A stretch of 64,000 nucleotides of DNA, from the NCBI RefSeq assembly GCF_001557875.1, contig NZ_LNRF01000001.1, positions 1,612,001 through 1,676,000 of the forward strand. Direction: 5' to 3'. The notes beneath the pieces are model-generated. The model saw nothing but the letters and a program-made list of their open reading frames with translations. It was not told the origin of the DNA and searched no databases. This DNA is from Vibrio splendidus (GTDB taxonomy: Bacteria > Pseudomonadota > Gammaproteobacteria > Enterobacterales > Vibrionaceae). Below are positions 17,091 to 26,555 of the stretch, piece by piece; positions within the stretch are counted from its first letter, which is position 1; each line of letters starts with the position of its first letter. A program made the position numbers and the translations under genes.

Positions 17091-18815
17091 CTAGCGTTTG
17101 CGCCAAGCTTGGGTGCGCTTCTCGAAAAACTTGTTGATTAGCATATGAATCAACTTCGCACTCGCTGCAGATATCATGATCATTACCGCCATGGCTGCTG
17201 CTGCACCGGTTTGCCCCGCATCGTCCATATTCAACACTGAAACTGACGCAGGTATCGTATCGGTAGAATACAAGAATACTACCGCAGATGTCGTGGTAAG
17301 TGCATTAATAAACAGGTATGTCGCAATATCTAAAATCGCAGGCAAACAAACGGGCACCGTCACCTTAAAAAACAGCTTGTATTGCGGTAGGTTAACCGAG
17401 GCCGCCGTGGCTTCAATTTCCGAAGGTAGCTGTTTCAATGCCGTTAACGCCGTCATGTGCCCTACTGTGTAGTAGTGAACCACCGTATTAATCACCAAGA
17501 ACGCCATCGTGCCATACAGGAAGTTAAGTGGGTTACTCAAGTCATTGAAGTAGAAGATATACCCCAAACCCAGAACCATACCCGGAACGGCCATCGGCAC
17601 AACACTGAGCATCTGCATCGCCTGACGAACGGGACCAAATGCTCTGCCCTTCTCAATACAATACGCACCTAAGAAAATCAATACGGTACCGATAATGGCA
17701 GTCCATGCACCAAGCGTCAGAGAGTTGAAGAACGGTGTCCAACCATAGGTACTCATCTCAGCAAAGTTGTAGTTATTCAGGGTGAGCGCTTTGTTCCAAG
17801 GCCAGAAGGTGACCATAGAACCGTATATCGCCATGCCCAACACGATAACGACAGCAGCCGAAATGACCGTGCAGTAAAGGAAACACAATCCATCACGCAT
17901 GGTATTTGGCTCTGGTTGGTACGCGACAGAACGGGTATCAAACAAGCTCTTCTGTTTCTTTTGTACCCAGCGATCCACTGTAAACGCAAGTAGCGCAGGC
18001 AATAGCAACAAGATACTGGTTACAGCACCCATCGAAAAGTTCTGCTGACCAACCACCTGCTTAAAGATATCTGTAGATAAAACGTTGTAGCTACCGCCAA
18101 TGACCTTTGGTACACCAAAGTCACATACCACCAACGTAAACACAACGATCAGAGTACTGATCAAGCCATATTTGGCTGCAGGTAAGGTCACCATGAAGAA
18201 GGTTTTAAGCGAGGAAGTATTTAGAGCACGGGCAGCCTCATAAAGACGAGCATCAGAAGTTCTGAGTGAAGTGGTTAGAATCATCAAGGCATGTGGGAAA
18301 GTCCAGAATATCAAGCCGAGTGAGATACCAATCAAGCCGTATACCGAGTTGCCGCCCAAGACTTCTTTGGCGATACCTTGATTACCAAATAGGAAGATCA
18401 AGCTGATCGCAGGAAGCAACGACGGAGCTAGAATCGGCGCTGAACCCAGTACTTGAAAAAGCCCCTTAAAAGGCATGCATGAACGAGTTAGCGCATAGGC
18501 ATAACCAAACGCCAAGACACCCACGACAACGGTCACTAACAACCCGAGCGTGAAGGTATTGCCCACCGACTGCCACAGGCTTTGAGACGCAAAATACGTA
18601 GCGAAATTCTGTAAGCCTACAAATTCACCATCTGCGTTCTGAACACTCTTTTTCAACATTGCCCACAGTGGCATCAGGATAAACAACGTCATAACCACAG
18701 ACAAAAAGGCCAACAGCCCAAACAGAATTACGTTGTCTTTGCTTAACCGAGCCAGAAAAGGTTGTACTCGTCGTTGAATTAGCAGCTTAGATTGCATCAT
18801 TTGAGTCGATTCCAT
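17091..18815 (-). CDS. phnU: 2-aminoethylphosphonate ABC transporter permease, fused two-domain
   Basis: The 574-residue protein contains two binding-protein-dependent permease domains in tandem (about residues 80-290 and 355-560), each with six spans. The two domains correspond to separate PhnU and PhnV in Salmonella. EAA-loop-like segments, ARLYEAARALNTSS and EIEATAASVNLPQ, can contact the ATPase. It starts 6 bases after phnT and lies in the same operon. Confidence 0.9.
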   Translation of the reverse strand: MESTQMMQSKLLIQRRVQPFLARLSKDNVILFGLLAFLSVVMTLFILMPLWAMLKKSVQNADGEFVGLQNFATYFASQSLWQSVGNTFTLGLLVTVVVGVLAFGYAYALTRSCMPFKGLFQVLGSAPILAPSLLPAISLIFLFGNQGIAKEVLGGNSVYGLIGISLGLIFWTFPHALMILTTSLRTSDARLYEAARALNTSSLKTFFMVTLPAAKYGLISTLIVVFTLVVCDFGVPKVIGGSYNVLSTDIFKQVVGQQNFSMGAVTSILLLLPALLAFTVDRWVQKKQKSLFDTRSVAYQPEPNTMRDGLCFLYCTVISAAVVIVLGMAIYGSMVTFWPWNKALTLNNYNFAEMSTYGWTPFFNSLTLGAWTAIIGTVLIFLGAYCIEKGRAFGPVRQAMQMLSVVPMAVPGMVLGLGYIFYFNDLSNPLNFLYGTMAFLVINTVVHYYTVGHMTALTALKQLPSEIEATAASVNLPQYKLFFKVTVPVCLPAILDIATYLFINALTTTSAVVFLYSTDTIPASVSVLNMDDAGQTGAAAAMAVMIMISAASAKLIHMLINKFFEKRTQAWRKR

Positions 18816-18821
18816 GATTAT

Positions 18822-19931
18822 TTACGCCGCCTCGTCTTTCATCACTTGCAAGCTTTTCGATGGGTAAGCTCTCAGGCCTTCTTGATCGAATGCAACGTAA
18901 CGAATATCACTGCGACGCAGCTTCAATCGGTTGAACTCTTTGACGGGTACATCCACGATGATCTCTTTCGCCGTTGAGTCATGTTGCAACTCGCACTCCA
19001 CGCGATAAAACGCCCCTAAGAATTCGCTTGATACGATTCTCACTGGCAAGGATTCACTAAAACGATCAACAAACTGGATTTGCTCAGGACGAACCGCGAT
19101 ATCAAACATATCACCCTGCTTTGGTGTCAGGTTGTCTAACCCAGGCAATGGCAACATAGACTCAGCAATACGCATCTTGCCTTGAGCTGCTACAGAAGCT
19201 TGAATAAAGTTCATACTGCCGACAAACTCAGCCACGAAACGACTGACGGGTTTTTGGTAGATCTCTTGTGGAGCGCCCACTTGCTCGATAATACCGTGAT
19301 TCATTACCACAATGCGGTCAGCCATGGTCAAAGCTTCATCTTGATCGTGCGTCACCATAATCGTGGTGATGCCCAATTTACGCTGCAATTGACAGATCTC
19401 GTCGCGCAGGTGTGTTCTTACTTTTGCATCCAATGCAGACAGCGGTTCATCAAGGAGTAGCAAACCTGGAGACAAAGCCAAAGCACGAGCCAAAGCCACA
19501 CGCTGCTGCTGCCCACCAGACAATTGATTTGGGAATTTCTGACCAGACGTCGGTAAGCCGATGGTCTCTAACCAAGACTCAACCGTCTCAAGAGCTTCTT
19601 TGGTCGACATGCCTTGGTTTTTAAGGCCAATCGCAATGTTTTCTTCCACAGTAAGGTTCGGGAACAAAGCGTAAGACTGGAACACAATGCCAAAGTCGCG
19701 CTTTTCTGGTGGTAAGAAGGTCGTATCCTTACCGTTCTGCTCAATAGAACCTGAAGTAGGTAAATCTAAACCTGCAATCGCACGTAATAAGGTGGTTTTT
19801 CCACAGCCAGATGGGCCAAGGAAGCAGACGAACTCGCCTTTATCTATCGATAGGGAAATGTCTTTTAACGCTGTGAATTGGCCAAATTGCTTTACAACGT
19901 TTTCAATATTCAAATAAGTTTGGTTGCTCAT
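18822..19931 (-). CDS. phnT: 2-aminoethylphosphonate ABC transporter ATP-binding protein
   Basis: The 369-residue ATPase has Walker A GPSGCGKTT at about residue 39, the signature LSGGQQQRVALARAL and Walker B LLLLDEPLSALD. The C-terminal TOBE-like region is typical of FbpC/PotA-type importers. It is the first gene of phnT-phnU-phnR, and a perfect PhnR-type palindrome lies 18 bp before its start. Confidence 0.92.
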   Translation of the reverse strand: MSNQTYLNIENVVKQFGQFTALKDISLSIDKGEFVCFLGPSGCGKTTLLRAIAGLDLPTSGSIEQNGKDTTFLPPEKRDFGIVFQSYALFPNLTVEENIAIGLKNQGMSTKEALETVESWLETIGLPTSGQKFPNQLSGGQQQRVALARALALSPGLLLLDEPLSALDAKVRTHLRDEICQLQRKLGITTIMVTHDQDEALTMADRIVVMNHGIIEQVGAPQEIYQKPVSRFVAEFVGSMNFIQASVAAQGKMRIAESMLPLPGLDNLTPKQGDMFDIAVRPEQIQFVDRFSESLPVRIVSSEFLGAFYRVECELQHDSTAKEIIVDVPVKEFNRLKLRRSDIRYVAFDQEGLRAYPSKSLQVMKDEAA

Positions 19932-19949
19932 ACTACAGCACTCTCTATA

Positions 19950-19961
19950 TGGTATATACCA
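19950..19961. promoter_or_regulatory. PhnR-type operator upstream of phnT
   Basis: TGGTATATACCA is a perfect 12-bp palindrome 18 bp before the phnT ATG. It shares TGGTA-N2-TACCA with the site near phnS (22885-22896), which suggests PhnR binding. Confidence 0.75.
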
Positions 19962-20086
19962 AATTTAAACTGAGAACATTGCAGTTAAGTGACAAATTTA
20001 TAGAAGCTAAATGACAGTTATATTGCAGATATAATAAGCATTAAAGATCATTATTTGTTCAGCATTGAAACTTAATTCAACGTTGA

Positions 20087-20122
20087 AAGCCCTCAATGAC
20101 TTCCCCAAAGATCACTGAGAGC
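20087..20122 (-). terminator. Weak terminator-like hairpin after the FAD oxidoreductase
   Basis: Read on the minus strand, GCTCTCAGTGA pairs with TCATTGAGGGC with two or three mismatches and is followed by TTTC. It lies between the oxidoreductase stop and the phnT promoter. Confidence 0.4.
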
Positions 20123-20158
20123 CCAAATGTAAACTTCTAATTTAAACGCTAGATTAAT

Positions 20159-21580
20159 CTATGATTTAACCTTGTCGGCTTTGCCCGCCGCACCAGCCAG
20201 CTTTGCCAATTGCTTATCCAGCCACAATGGCGTTTTACCAGAATCTTCCGCGTTCTCTTTTCTTCGTACCGCGTCACGCACCATCATCGCACCTACCCAA
20301 CGAAATGGCTCTGGCGGGAAATGCCCAAGCGGTCCGTTGGTTAATCCGCAACAGGTCCAAGCGTTATCAGCTCCAAGTACCATAGATGAGAGAATCTTTC
20401 CGCCCATACGAGTTTGAGCAACACCATTACCTGAGTAACCGAGCCCATAATAGATGTTGTTTTGGCGTTTTAGATTACCGAAAAATGGCAATCCGGTGAC
20501 CGAACGGTCTGAGCCGCCAGACCAATTGTAATCGAATTCACTTTGTTGCAATTTAGGGAACAGTTTTTGAAAGGATTGATTGAGAATCGGCAGGTAGTTG
20601 GTCGTTTGGTTAAACATGCTTTCAACTTGATTGGCAAACGAGAATTTATTGCCGCCTTTGCCCAACATGAGTCGTCCATCCTCAGTGTCACGGTAGTAAT
20701 GAACAAAGATACGCGAATCCACCACCGCCGCTCCTTTTTCGGGGCCAAACTGCTTGAGTTTTTCTGGGATTGGCTTGGTTACAACCATATCTGAAGAAAC
20801 AACCACTATGCTGCGTTTGAACTCTTTAAAGTGATCGAGCATCCATGCATTGAGCGCTAAGATCACTTTGTCAGCAAACACAACTCCGCCCTTAGTCTGG
20901 ATACGAGCTGGGGAGCCATAGTCGAGTGATGTCATCTCTGTGTTTTCGTGAATTTCGACACCCAGTTCGAGAGCGACTCGGCGTAAGCCTCTCGCCAATA
21001 ACGCTGGCTGCACACTGCTCGCGGCTTCTGAGTAATAACCTTCAATATGACGCTCCGATCCCGCTTTCTCAGCCAAAGAGTTATCACACTTCTTCCAACT
21101 ATTTATGCCTTGCTTGACCAACTCATTCACAACAGGTTCCATTCCCCCCTTTTGCGCTTCATTGGTCGCCGTGTAGTAAGTACCGCTTCGATAAAGATGC
21201 GCGTCGATGTTATGTTCGTTACAGAAAGCTTCGATCTCATAAATGACCTTTTCCGACTCTTTAACCAACCATTTTGCTTGTTCTTTGCCGTATAGCTTCT
21301 TCAACGTTGGATACTTAGTCGACCACGTCAACATACAGCCACCGTTCGCGCCAGAAGCCCCGCTACCACACAAGCCTTTTTCAATCACCACAACATGCTT
21401 TTGAGGCTGTTGCTGTTTAATTAAAATTGCCGTCCACAGCCCTGTGTAACCGCCGCCGACAATGGCGATATCACCGTTAACGTCTTTTTGAAGCGGTGTA
21501 GCGGATTTTAGCCCCGCATTGATGCTACCAAATTCCTGTTCCAATGCTTGCTTGAACCAATATGAGTAGTGCTTTGTCAT
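20159..21580 (-). CDS. FAD-dependent oxidoreductase (DAO family) of the phosphonate cluster
   Basis: The 473-residue protein has an N-terminal dinucleotide-binding motif, DIAIVGGGYTGLWTA, at about residues 35-49, followed by VVVIEKG and GSGASGANGG, as in glycine/D-amino-acid oxidase-like amine oxidases. It lies between phnS and phnT. FAD enzymes recurring in AEP clusters have been shown to oxidise N-methyl-AEP, some also AEP, straight to phosphonoacetaldehyde; I infer a similar role here. Its start follows a strong terminator by about 40 bases and is preceded by TAAGG, so expression depends on readthrough or a very short promoter. Confidence 0.82.
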   Translation of the reverse strand: MTKHYSYWFKQALEQEFGSINAGLKSATPLQKDVNGDIAIVGGGYTGLWTAILIKQQQPQKHVVVIEKGLCGSGASGANGGCMLTWSTKYPTLKKLYGKEQAKWLVKESEKVIYEIEAFCNEHNIDAHLYRSGTYYTATNEAQKGGMEPVVNELVKQGINSWKKCDNSLAEKAGSERHIEGYYSEAASSVQPALLARGLRRVALELGVEIHENTEMTSLDYGSPARIQTKGGVVFADKVILALNAWMLDHFKEFKRSIVVVSSDMVVTKPIPEKLKQFGPEKGAAVVDSRIFVHYYRDTEDGRLMLGKGGNKFSFANQVESMFNQTTNYLPILNQSFQKLFPKLQQSEFDYNWSGGSDRSVTGLPFFGNLKRQNNIYYGLGYSGNGVAQTRMGGKILSSMVLGADNAWTCCGLTNGPLGHFPPEPFRWVGAMMVRDAVRRKENAEDSGKTPLWLDKQLAKLAGAAGKADKVKS

Positions 21581-21616
21581 TTGTTGTACCTTACTTAAAA
21601 CCTAAAGGCGTAAAAC

Positions 21617-21644
21617 TAAAAAAGGAAGACCGAAGCCTTCCTTT
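21617..21644 (-). terminator. Strong terminator between phnS and the oxidoreductase gene
   Basis: On the minus strand AAAGGAAG/CTTCCTTT encloses a TTCG-type loop and is followed by TTTAGTTTT. It sits 90 bases after the phnS stop and should raise phnS mRNA relative to the downstream genes. Confidence 0.88.
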
Positions 21645-21732
21645 GCTGATTTCTTACTTCTAGTGGGCTGCGTATTTAATGGACCAAATGCCTAATGAAC
21701 CAAGTAGCCAATAAACTAACTAGCTCAGCAGG

Positions 21733-22743
21733 TTAAGATTTTGGCTCTGATTTAGCGTCAAACTTCTCAGACCATGTTTTCAGAACATCTGCACGTTCGC
21801 TGCCCATACGAGCGAAATCCATTTTTGCCATGTTCTTCTCTACGTTCGGGAAGTTTTCTGCTTTACCTGTGACATCTTGGTGGCCAACAACTGGATACAT
21901 TTCGATGTAAAGTTCATTCGCTGCTTTAGAGATAGACCAATCGATAACACGTTGTGCTGCATCTGAAGGCTTAACAAGACCTACCGCTTCAGATTCCCAA
22001 CCGATACCTTCCGGTGTAATCACAGAAAGTGGGGCGCCTTGAGTCTTCAGCTTCGCGCCGCGGCTCGCCATAGAAATACCGATAGCCACTTCACCCATGC
22101 CCGCTTGAACACATGGCTTAGAACCAGAGTGCGTGTAATGAGCAATGTTTTGATCTAGCTTCTGCATGTAGTTCCAACCTTGGTCTTCACCCATGTTTTG
22201 TAACCAAGCCGAAACCTGCATGTAGCCCGTACCAGAAGACGCTGGGTTTGGCATTGCAATGTGGCCTTTGTAGATAGGCTTCGTTAGGTCATCCCAAGAT
22301 TTAGGTGCAGGTAGGTTCAATTGCTTAGCAACTACTTCGTTGAAACAAACCGCATTGAAGAATGCGTCATTGCCATACCAAGCTTGAGTAGATTGCGGAT
22401 CGTTGAGGTTTGAACGCAGCGCTTCTACACCTTGAGGAGTGTAAGGCTTAAGAATGCCCTCCTCTTTAAGTAGAGCCATTGAAGAACCCGCAAGGCCCCA
22501 TACCACTTCTGCACGAGGATTGTTTTTCTCAGCTAATAATTTTGCCGTCATGATCCCAGTTGAATCACGTACCCACTTGATGTTGATGTCTGGGTTTTCA
22601 CTTTCGAAAGCATTTTTGTATTTAGCTAAAATGTCAGTTTCAAAAGCAGTGTAAACCGTCACTTCCTGTGCTGCATAAGCATTACCAGCGAGTAGAGTGA
22701 CTAACGCTGCAAGTGATCCTTTCATAAAACGGTTTTTCATCAT
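21733..22743 (-). CDS. phnS: 2-aminoethylphosphonate ABC transporter substrate-binding protein
   Basis: The 336-residue periplasmic protein has a signal peptide ending AYA (about residue 24) and mature start AQEVTVYTAFETDIL, as in the iron/AEP-binding extracellular family. Segments such as NPASSGTGYMQVSAWLQNMG resemble ligand-binding loops of this family. The start is one of two adjacent ATGs with GGAG just upstream. It is divergent from phnW, with PhnR-type sites between them. Confidence 0.9.
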   Translation of the reverse strand: MMKNRFMKGSLAALVTLLAGNAYAAQEVTVYTAFETDILAKYKNAFESENPDINIKWVRDSTGIMTAKLLAEKNNPRAEVVWGLAGSSMALLKEEGILKPYTPQGVEALRSNLNDPQSTQAWYGNDAFFNAVCFNEVVAKQLNLPAPKSWDDLTKPIYKGHIAMPNPASSGTGYMQVSAWLQNMGEDQGWNYMQKLDQNIAHYTHSGSKPCVQAGMGEVAIGISMASRGAKLKTQGAPLSVITPEGIGWESEAVGLVKPSDAAQRVIDWSISKAANELYIEMYPVVGHQDVTGKAENFPNVEKNMAKMDFARMGSERADVLKTWSEKFDAKSEPKS

Positions 22744-22884
22744 TTTCTCCAGTCAGGCCAACTCTAAAGTGAGAAGTTGCCAAAATTAAAAATTGCCAAA
22801 GTTAAAGTTGTTAAAGCTAGAAGCTCCATCTAGAGGCTTCTATACCCATAAATTCATTTAGGTTACTAGTACACGCCTTTTTGC

Positions 22885-22896
22885 TGGTATGTACCA
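22885..22896. promoter_or_regulatory. PhnR-type operator upstream of phnS
   Basis: TGGTATGTACCA has perfect arms TGGTA/TACCA around a 2-bp centre, extended to CTGGTA/TACCAG. It lies about 140 bp before the phnS start. Confidence 0.72.
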
Positions 22897-23072
22897 GATG
22901 GCGAGTATTAACCTAGTCGACTTTTATGACGGTTAAATGAACAAAAAATGGCAATTTAAAGATCGGGAAATTTCTCAACACAAGTGACAAATTTGAATAT
23001 GAAGCTTTTGTGAAAATAACGTTTGGGCTATTTACGACCGTTCAAATTGGTTGTTAAAGTAACTGCAAATAC

Positions 23073-23084
23073 TGGTATAGTCCA
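23073..23084. promoter_or_regulatory. Degenerate PhnR-type half-site upstream of phnW
   Basis: TGGTATAGTCCA keeps one full arm (TGGTA) and 3 of 5 bases of the other. It lies 24 bp before the phnW ATG, where binding would block transcription. Confidence 0.5.
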
Positions 23085-23108
23085 AAATACAAATCACGAG
23101 AATTGAAC

Positions 23109-24212
23109 ATGAGAAACGAATACCTACTACTGACACCGGGTCCTCTATCTACTTCTGAAACCGTTCGCCAAGCGATGCTAAAAGACTGGTGTACTTGGGA
23201 TGATGAATACAACAAATACGTCGTTGAAGTGATTCGTAGCAAGCTAGTGACTTTGGCGACTAAGCAAACGGGTTATACGAGCGTACTAATGCAAGGTAGC
23301 GGCACTGCTTCAGTTGAAGCAACAATCGGTAGCGTTATATCTAAAAGCGGCAAGCTTCTTGTTGTTGACAACGGTGCGTATGGTGCTCGTATTGCTCAAA
23401 TCTCAGAATACTTAAACATTCCATGCCATGTCGTTTCCCCAGGTGAAATATCACAGCCTGACTTGAACGAAATGGAGACGGCATTGGCCATGGATTCAGA
23501 CATTACTCACGTTGCGATTGTGCACTGCGAGACCACTACTGGTATGTTGAATCCAATTGAAGACATCGCCAAATTGGCAAAGCAGCACAACAAAACCGTC
23601 ATTCTAGATGCGATGTCGAGCTTTGGTGGCATCCCTATGGATATTGCTGACTTAGGGATCGATTACATGATCAGTTCCGCAAACAAGTGCATCCAAGGTG
23701 TGCCGGGATTCGGCTTTGTTATTGCTAAGCAATCGGAACTTGAGAAATGCAAAGGCCAAGCTCGTTCATTAAGCCTAGACCTGTTTGACCAATGGCACTG
23801 CATGGAAAGCAACCATGGTAAATGGCGTTTCACCTCTCCGACTCATACAGTGCGCGCTTTTTACCAAGCTCTACTTGAATTGGAGCAAGAAGGTGGCATC
23901 GAAGCTCGTCATAATCGCTACCAAACCAACCAAACCACATTGGTTGCGGGGATGCGCTCTCTTGGCTTTGAACCACTGCTTAATGATGATCTTCATTCAC
24001 CTATCATCACCTCTTTCTATTCTCCAACTCATAGCGATTACCAATTCAAGGAATTCTATGACCGTTTGAAAGAACAAGGTTTTGTGATTTACCCGGGCAA
24101 GGTTTCAAACGCAGATTGCTTCCGAATCGGTAACATCGGTGAAGTTTATCCGTCAGACATTGAAGCTCTCATTGGCGCAGTTAAGAATGCTATGTACTGG
24201 GACATCAAGTAA
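23109..24212 (+). CDS. phnW: 2-aminoethylphosphonate:pyruvate aminotransferase
   Basis: The 367-residue PLP enzyme transfers the amino group of AEP to pyruvate, giving phosphonoacetaldehyde and alanine. The N-terminal [19 protein letters not shown] and the PLP lysine in [16 protein letters not shown] are family hallmarks. A TTG at 23103 is also in frame, but the ATG at 23109 with GAG eight bases upstream is preferred. The stop codon overlaps the pbfA ATG by one base. Confidence 0.95.
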   Translation: MRNEYLLLTPGPLSTSETVRQAMLKDWCTWDDEYNKYVVEVIRSKLVTLATKQTGYTSVLMQGSGTASVEATIGSVISKSGKLLVVDNGAYGARIAQISEYLNIPCHVVSPGEISQPDLNEMETALAMDSDITHVAIVHCETTTGMLNPIEDIAKLAKQHNKTVILDAMSSFGGIPMDIADLGIDYMISSANKCIQGVPGFGFVIAKQSELEKCKGQARSLSLDLFDQWHCMESNHGKWRFTSPTHTVRAFYQALLELEQEGGIEARHNRYQTNQTTLVAGMRSLGFEPLLNDDLHSPIITSFYSPTHSDYQFKEFYDRLKEQGFVIYPGKVSNADCFRIGNIGEVYPSDIEALIGAVKNAMYWDIK

Positions 24213-25651
24213 TGACGATAACTAACCAAGAGCCAGTGGTGAACGCGGCGCACTTTCGAAGTGAAGGCGATGTGAACACCACACCAGCACGCGAAAAATG
24301 GAACGAATCGCTAAACGATGATGCGACTCAAGCGATCTTAAAGCGTGATGCTGACGTGTTTCTTCACCAAGCCATGTCAACACCTTGCCTAGATACACTT
24401 GAAGCAGCCGAAGGCATCTACATTCAAGATGCGACTGGCAAGAAGTACATGGATTTTCACGGCAATAATGTCCATCAACTAGGTTATGGTCACCCCCACA
24501 TCATTAATAAAGTGACTCAACAAATGGCATCATTGCCATTTTCACCTCGTCGTTTTACCAATGAAACAGCCGTTCAGTGCGCTGAAAAGCTCACGCAAAT
24601 CTGCGGTGGTGATTTGAATCGCGTGTTGTTTGCTCCCGGTGGCACATCAGTGATCGGCATGGCGCTAAAACTGGCTCGACATATCACCAAAAACTTTAAA
24701 GTAGTATCACTGTGGGATTCCTTCCATGGCGCGTCACTCGATGCGATTTCAGTAGGTGGCGAAGCGTGTTTCCGCGAAGGAATGGGGCCATTAATGGCTG
24801 GCGTAGAACGTATTCCACCAGCGGTTTCTTATCGTGGTGCTTTCCCCCTCAATGACTCTTTTTCGCTTCGCGGGCAAAACTCCAGCGATGCGAACGAGAC
24901 CGCATGTGATGTTCACTACGCCGATTACCTTGAGTATGTGATTGAAAAAGAAGGTGGCATTGGTGCCTTCATTGCGGAAGCAGTGCGTAACACAGACGTT
25001 CAAATACCAAGCAAAGCTTACTGGAAGCGCATCCGTGAGATTTGTGACAAACACAACGTCCTGTTGATCATTGATGACATCCCTAATGGCATGGGTCGCA
25101 GTGGCGAATGGTTTACACACCAAGCTTTTGATATCGAGCCTGACATCCTTTGTATCGGTAAAGGTTTTGGCGGCGGTTTAGTTCCAATTGCAGCCATGAT
25201 CACCAAAGACAAGTACAACACCGCTGCGCAAGTATCACTTGGTCACTACACCCATGAGAAAAGCCCTATTGGTTGCGCGGCAGCACTTGCCACCATGGAA
25301 GTGATTGAGCAAGAAAACCTACTTGAAAACGTACAAACGGACAGCGCATTCGTGCGTGAACAGCTGCTTCAAATGAAAGAGAAATACCCAGTCATTGGTG
25401 ACGTTCGCGGCATCGGCCTGCTTTGGGGCGTGGAGTTGGTCACTGACCGTATCACCAAAACCCGAGCGTTCGATGAAGCGGAAGCAGTACTTTACCAATG
25501 TCTGAACGATGGCCTGAGCTTTAAGGTGTCACAAGGTAACGTGATTCAGTTGAGCCCACCATTGATCATCAGCCGCAGCGAACTAGAAGTCGCTCTGTCT
25601 GTATTCGAAAAAGCGATAGCAAAAGTCTGCAAAGACTTTGAATACCTTTAA
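24212..25651 (+). CDS. pbfA: (R)-1-hydroxy-2-aminoethylphosphonate ammonia-lyase
   Basis: The 479-residue class III aminotransferase-like protein keeps the PLP lysine (CIGKGFGGGLVP) and the aspartate of the cofactor site (LLIIDDIPNG). In the phnW-pbfA-phnX arrangement this family was characterised as a lyase that removes ammonia from (R)-1-hydroxy-AEP to give phosphonoacetaldehyde, letting the PhnX pathway use a substrate PhnW cannot take. Synteny supports this call over a generic aminotransferase. It is translationally coupled to phnW by a TAATG overlap. Confidence 0.88.
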   Translation: MTITNQEPVVNAAHFRSEGDVNTTPAREKWNESLNDDATQAILKRDADVFLHQAMSTPCLDTLEAAEGIYIQDATGKKYMDFHGNNVHQLGYGHPHIINKVTQQMASLPFSPRRFTNETAVQCAEKLTQICGGDLNRVLFAPGGTSVIGMALKLARHITKNFKVVSLWDSFHGASLDAISVGGEACFREGMGPLMAGVERIPPAVSYRGAFPLNDSFSLRGQNSSDANETACDVHYADYLEYVIEKEGGIGAFIAEAVRNTDVQIPSKAYWKRIREICDKHNVLLIIDDIPNGMGRSGEWFTHQAFDIEPDILCIGKGFGGGLVPIAAMITKDKYNTAAQVSLGHYTHEKSPIGCAAALATMEVIEQENLLENVQTDSAFVREQLLQMKEKYPVIGDVRGIGLLWGVELVTDRITKTRAFDEAEAVLYQCLNDGLSFKVSQGNVIQLSPPLIISRSELEVALSVFEKAIAKVCKDFEYL

Positions 25652-25686
25652 ACCATCATCTAACCAATAACTTAAAACAATCATTC

Positions 25687-25715
25687 ATCTCCCAGAACAA
25701 CCTGAGTTGGGAGAA
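25687..25715 (+). other. Intercistronic hairpin before phnX
   Basis: TCTCCCA/TGGGAGA forms a stem around a 12-base loop in the 85 bp between pbfA and phnX. It is followed by AAAA and not T, so it is more likely a processing or stability element than a terminator. Confidence 0.35.
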
Positions 25716-25736
25716 AAACAGAAATAGGACACGACT

Positions 25737-26555
25737 ATGAACACAACATCACCTATCCAAGCGGTTATCTTTGACTGGGCTGGCACTATCGTTGATTTTG
25801 GATCGTTTGCGCCAACCAGCATTTTCGTTGAAGCATTCAGACAAGGTTTCGACTTTGATATCGACTTAGCAGAAGCGCGTGAACCTATGGGTATCGGAAA
25901 ATGGGACCACATCCAAGCGGTTGGTCGAATTCCAGCTGTTGACGCTCGTTGGAAGGCTCAATTCGGACGCTCGATGACCAGTGAAGACGTTGACGCGATC
26001 TACGCGGCATTTATGCCTCTTCAAAAAGCCAAAGTAGCCGACCATGCAGCACCTATTTTGAATGCGATAGAAGTGGTCAAGAACTTAAAAGAGAAGAATG
26101 TGAAGATTGGTTCTTGTTCAGGTTACCCACGTGAGGTGATGGATGTGCTAATCCCTGCTGCGGCAGATTACGGTTACCGACCAGACAACGTAGTTGCAAC
26201 GGATGACTTACCTCAAGGTGGTCGCCCAGCTCCATTTATGGCTCTTAAAAACGTGATAGATCTAGGAGTAACAAACGTTGCTGCGTGTGTGAAAGTAGAT
26301 GACGCAGCACCTGGTATCGATGAGGGTCACAACGCAGGCATGTGGACGGTAGGCCTTGTTTTATCTGGTAACGAAGCTGGCTTCACCTACCAAGAATACT
26401 TAGACGCAGATGAAGCAACACTTGCCGATGCACGTGAAAAAGCTAGCGTGAAGCTAAACAAATCAAACCCACACTACCTGATCGATACTATTGCAGATCT
26501 GCCGGGTGTCATTGCTGATATCGAGAAGCGCTTACTAGCAGGTGAGCGTCCATAA
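25737..26555 (+). CDS. phnX: Phosphonoacetaldehyde hydrolase (phosphonatase)
   Basis: The 272-residue HAD-superfamily enzyme cleaves phosphonoacetaldehyde to acetaldehyde and phosphate. The nucleophile motif is FDWAGT (Asp13), and Lys55 in MGIGKWDH matches the Schiff-base lysine of the family. [12 protein letters not shown] holds the acidic Mg2+ ligands. AGGA precedes the ATG. It is the last gene of phnW-pbfA-phnX, closed by a strong terminator. Confidence 0.96.
   Translation: MNTTSPIQAVIFDWAGTIVDFGSFAPTSIFVEAFRQGFDFDIDLAEAREPMGIGKWDHIQAVGRIPAVDARWKAQFGRSMTSEDVDAIYAAFMPLQKAKVADHAAPILNAIEVVKNLKEKNVKIGSCSGYPREVMDVLIPAAADYGYRPDNVVATDDLPQGGRPAPFMALKNVIDLGVTNVAACVKVDDAAPGIDEGHNAGMWTVGLVLSGNEAGFTYQEYLDADEATLADAREKASVKLNKSNPHYLIDTIADLPGVIADIEKRLLAGERP

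Larger units (their letters stand above)
22744..23108. promoter_or_regulatory. Divergent phnS/phnW control region
   Basis: This 365 bp region holds the promoters of the uptake and catabolic arms of the phosphonate regulon. It contains TGGTATGTACCA at 22885-22896 and the degenerate TGGTATAGTCCA at 23073-23084. The rest is AT-rich with no ORF. Confidence 0.65.
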
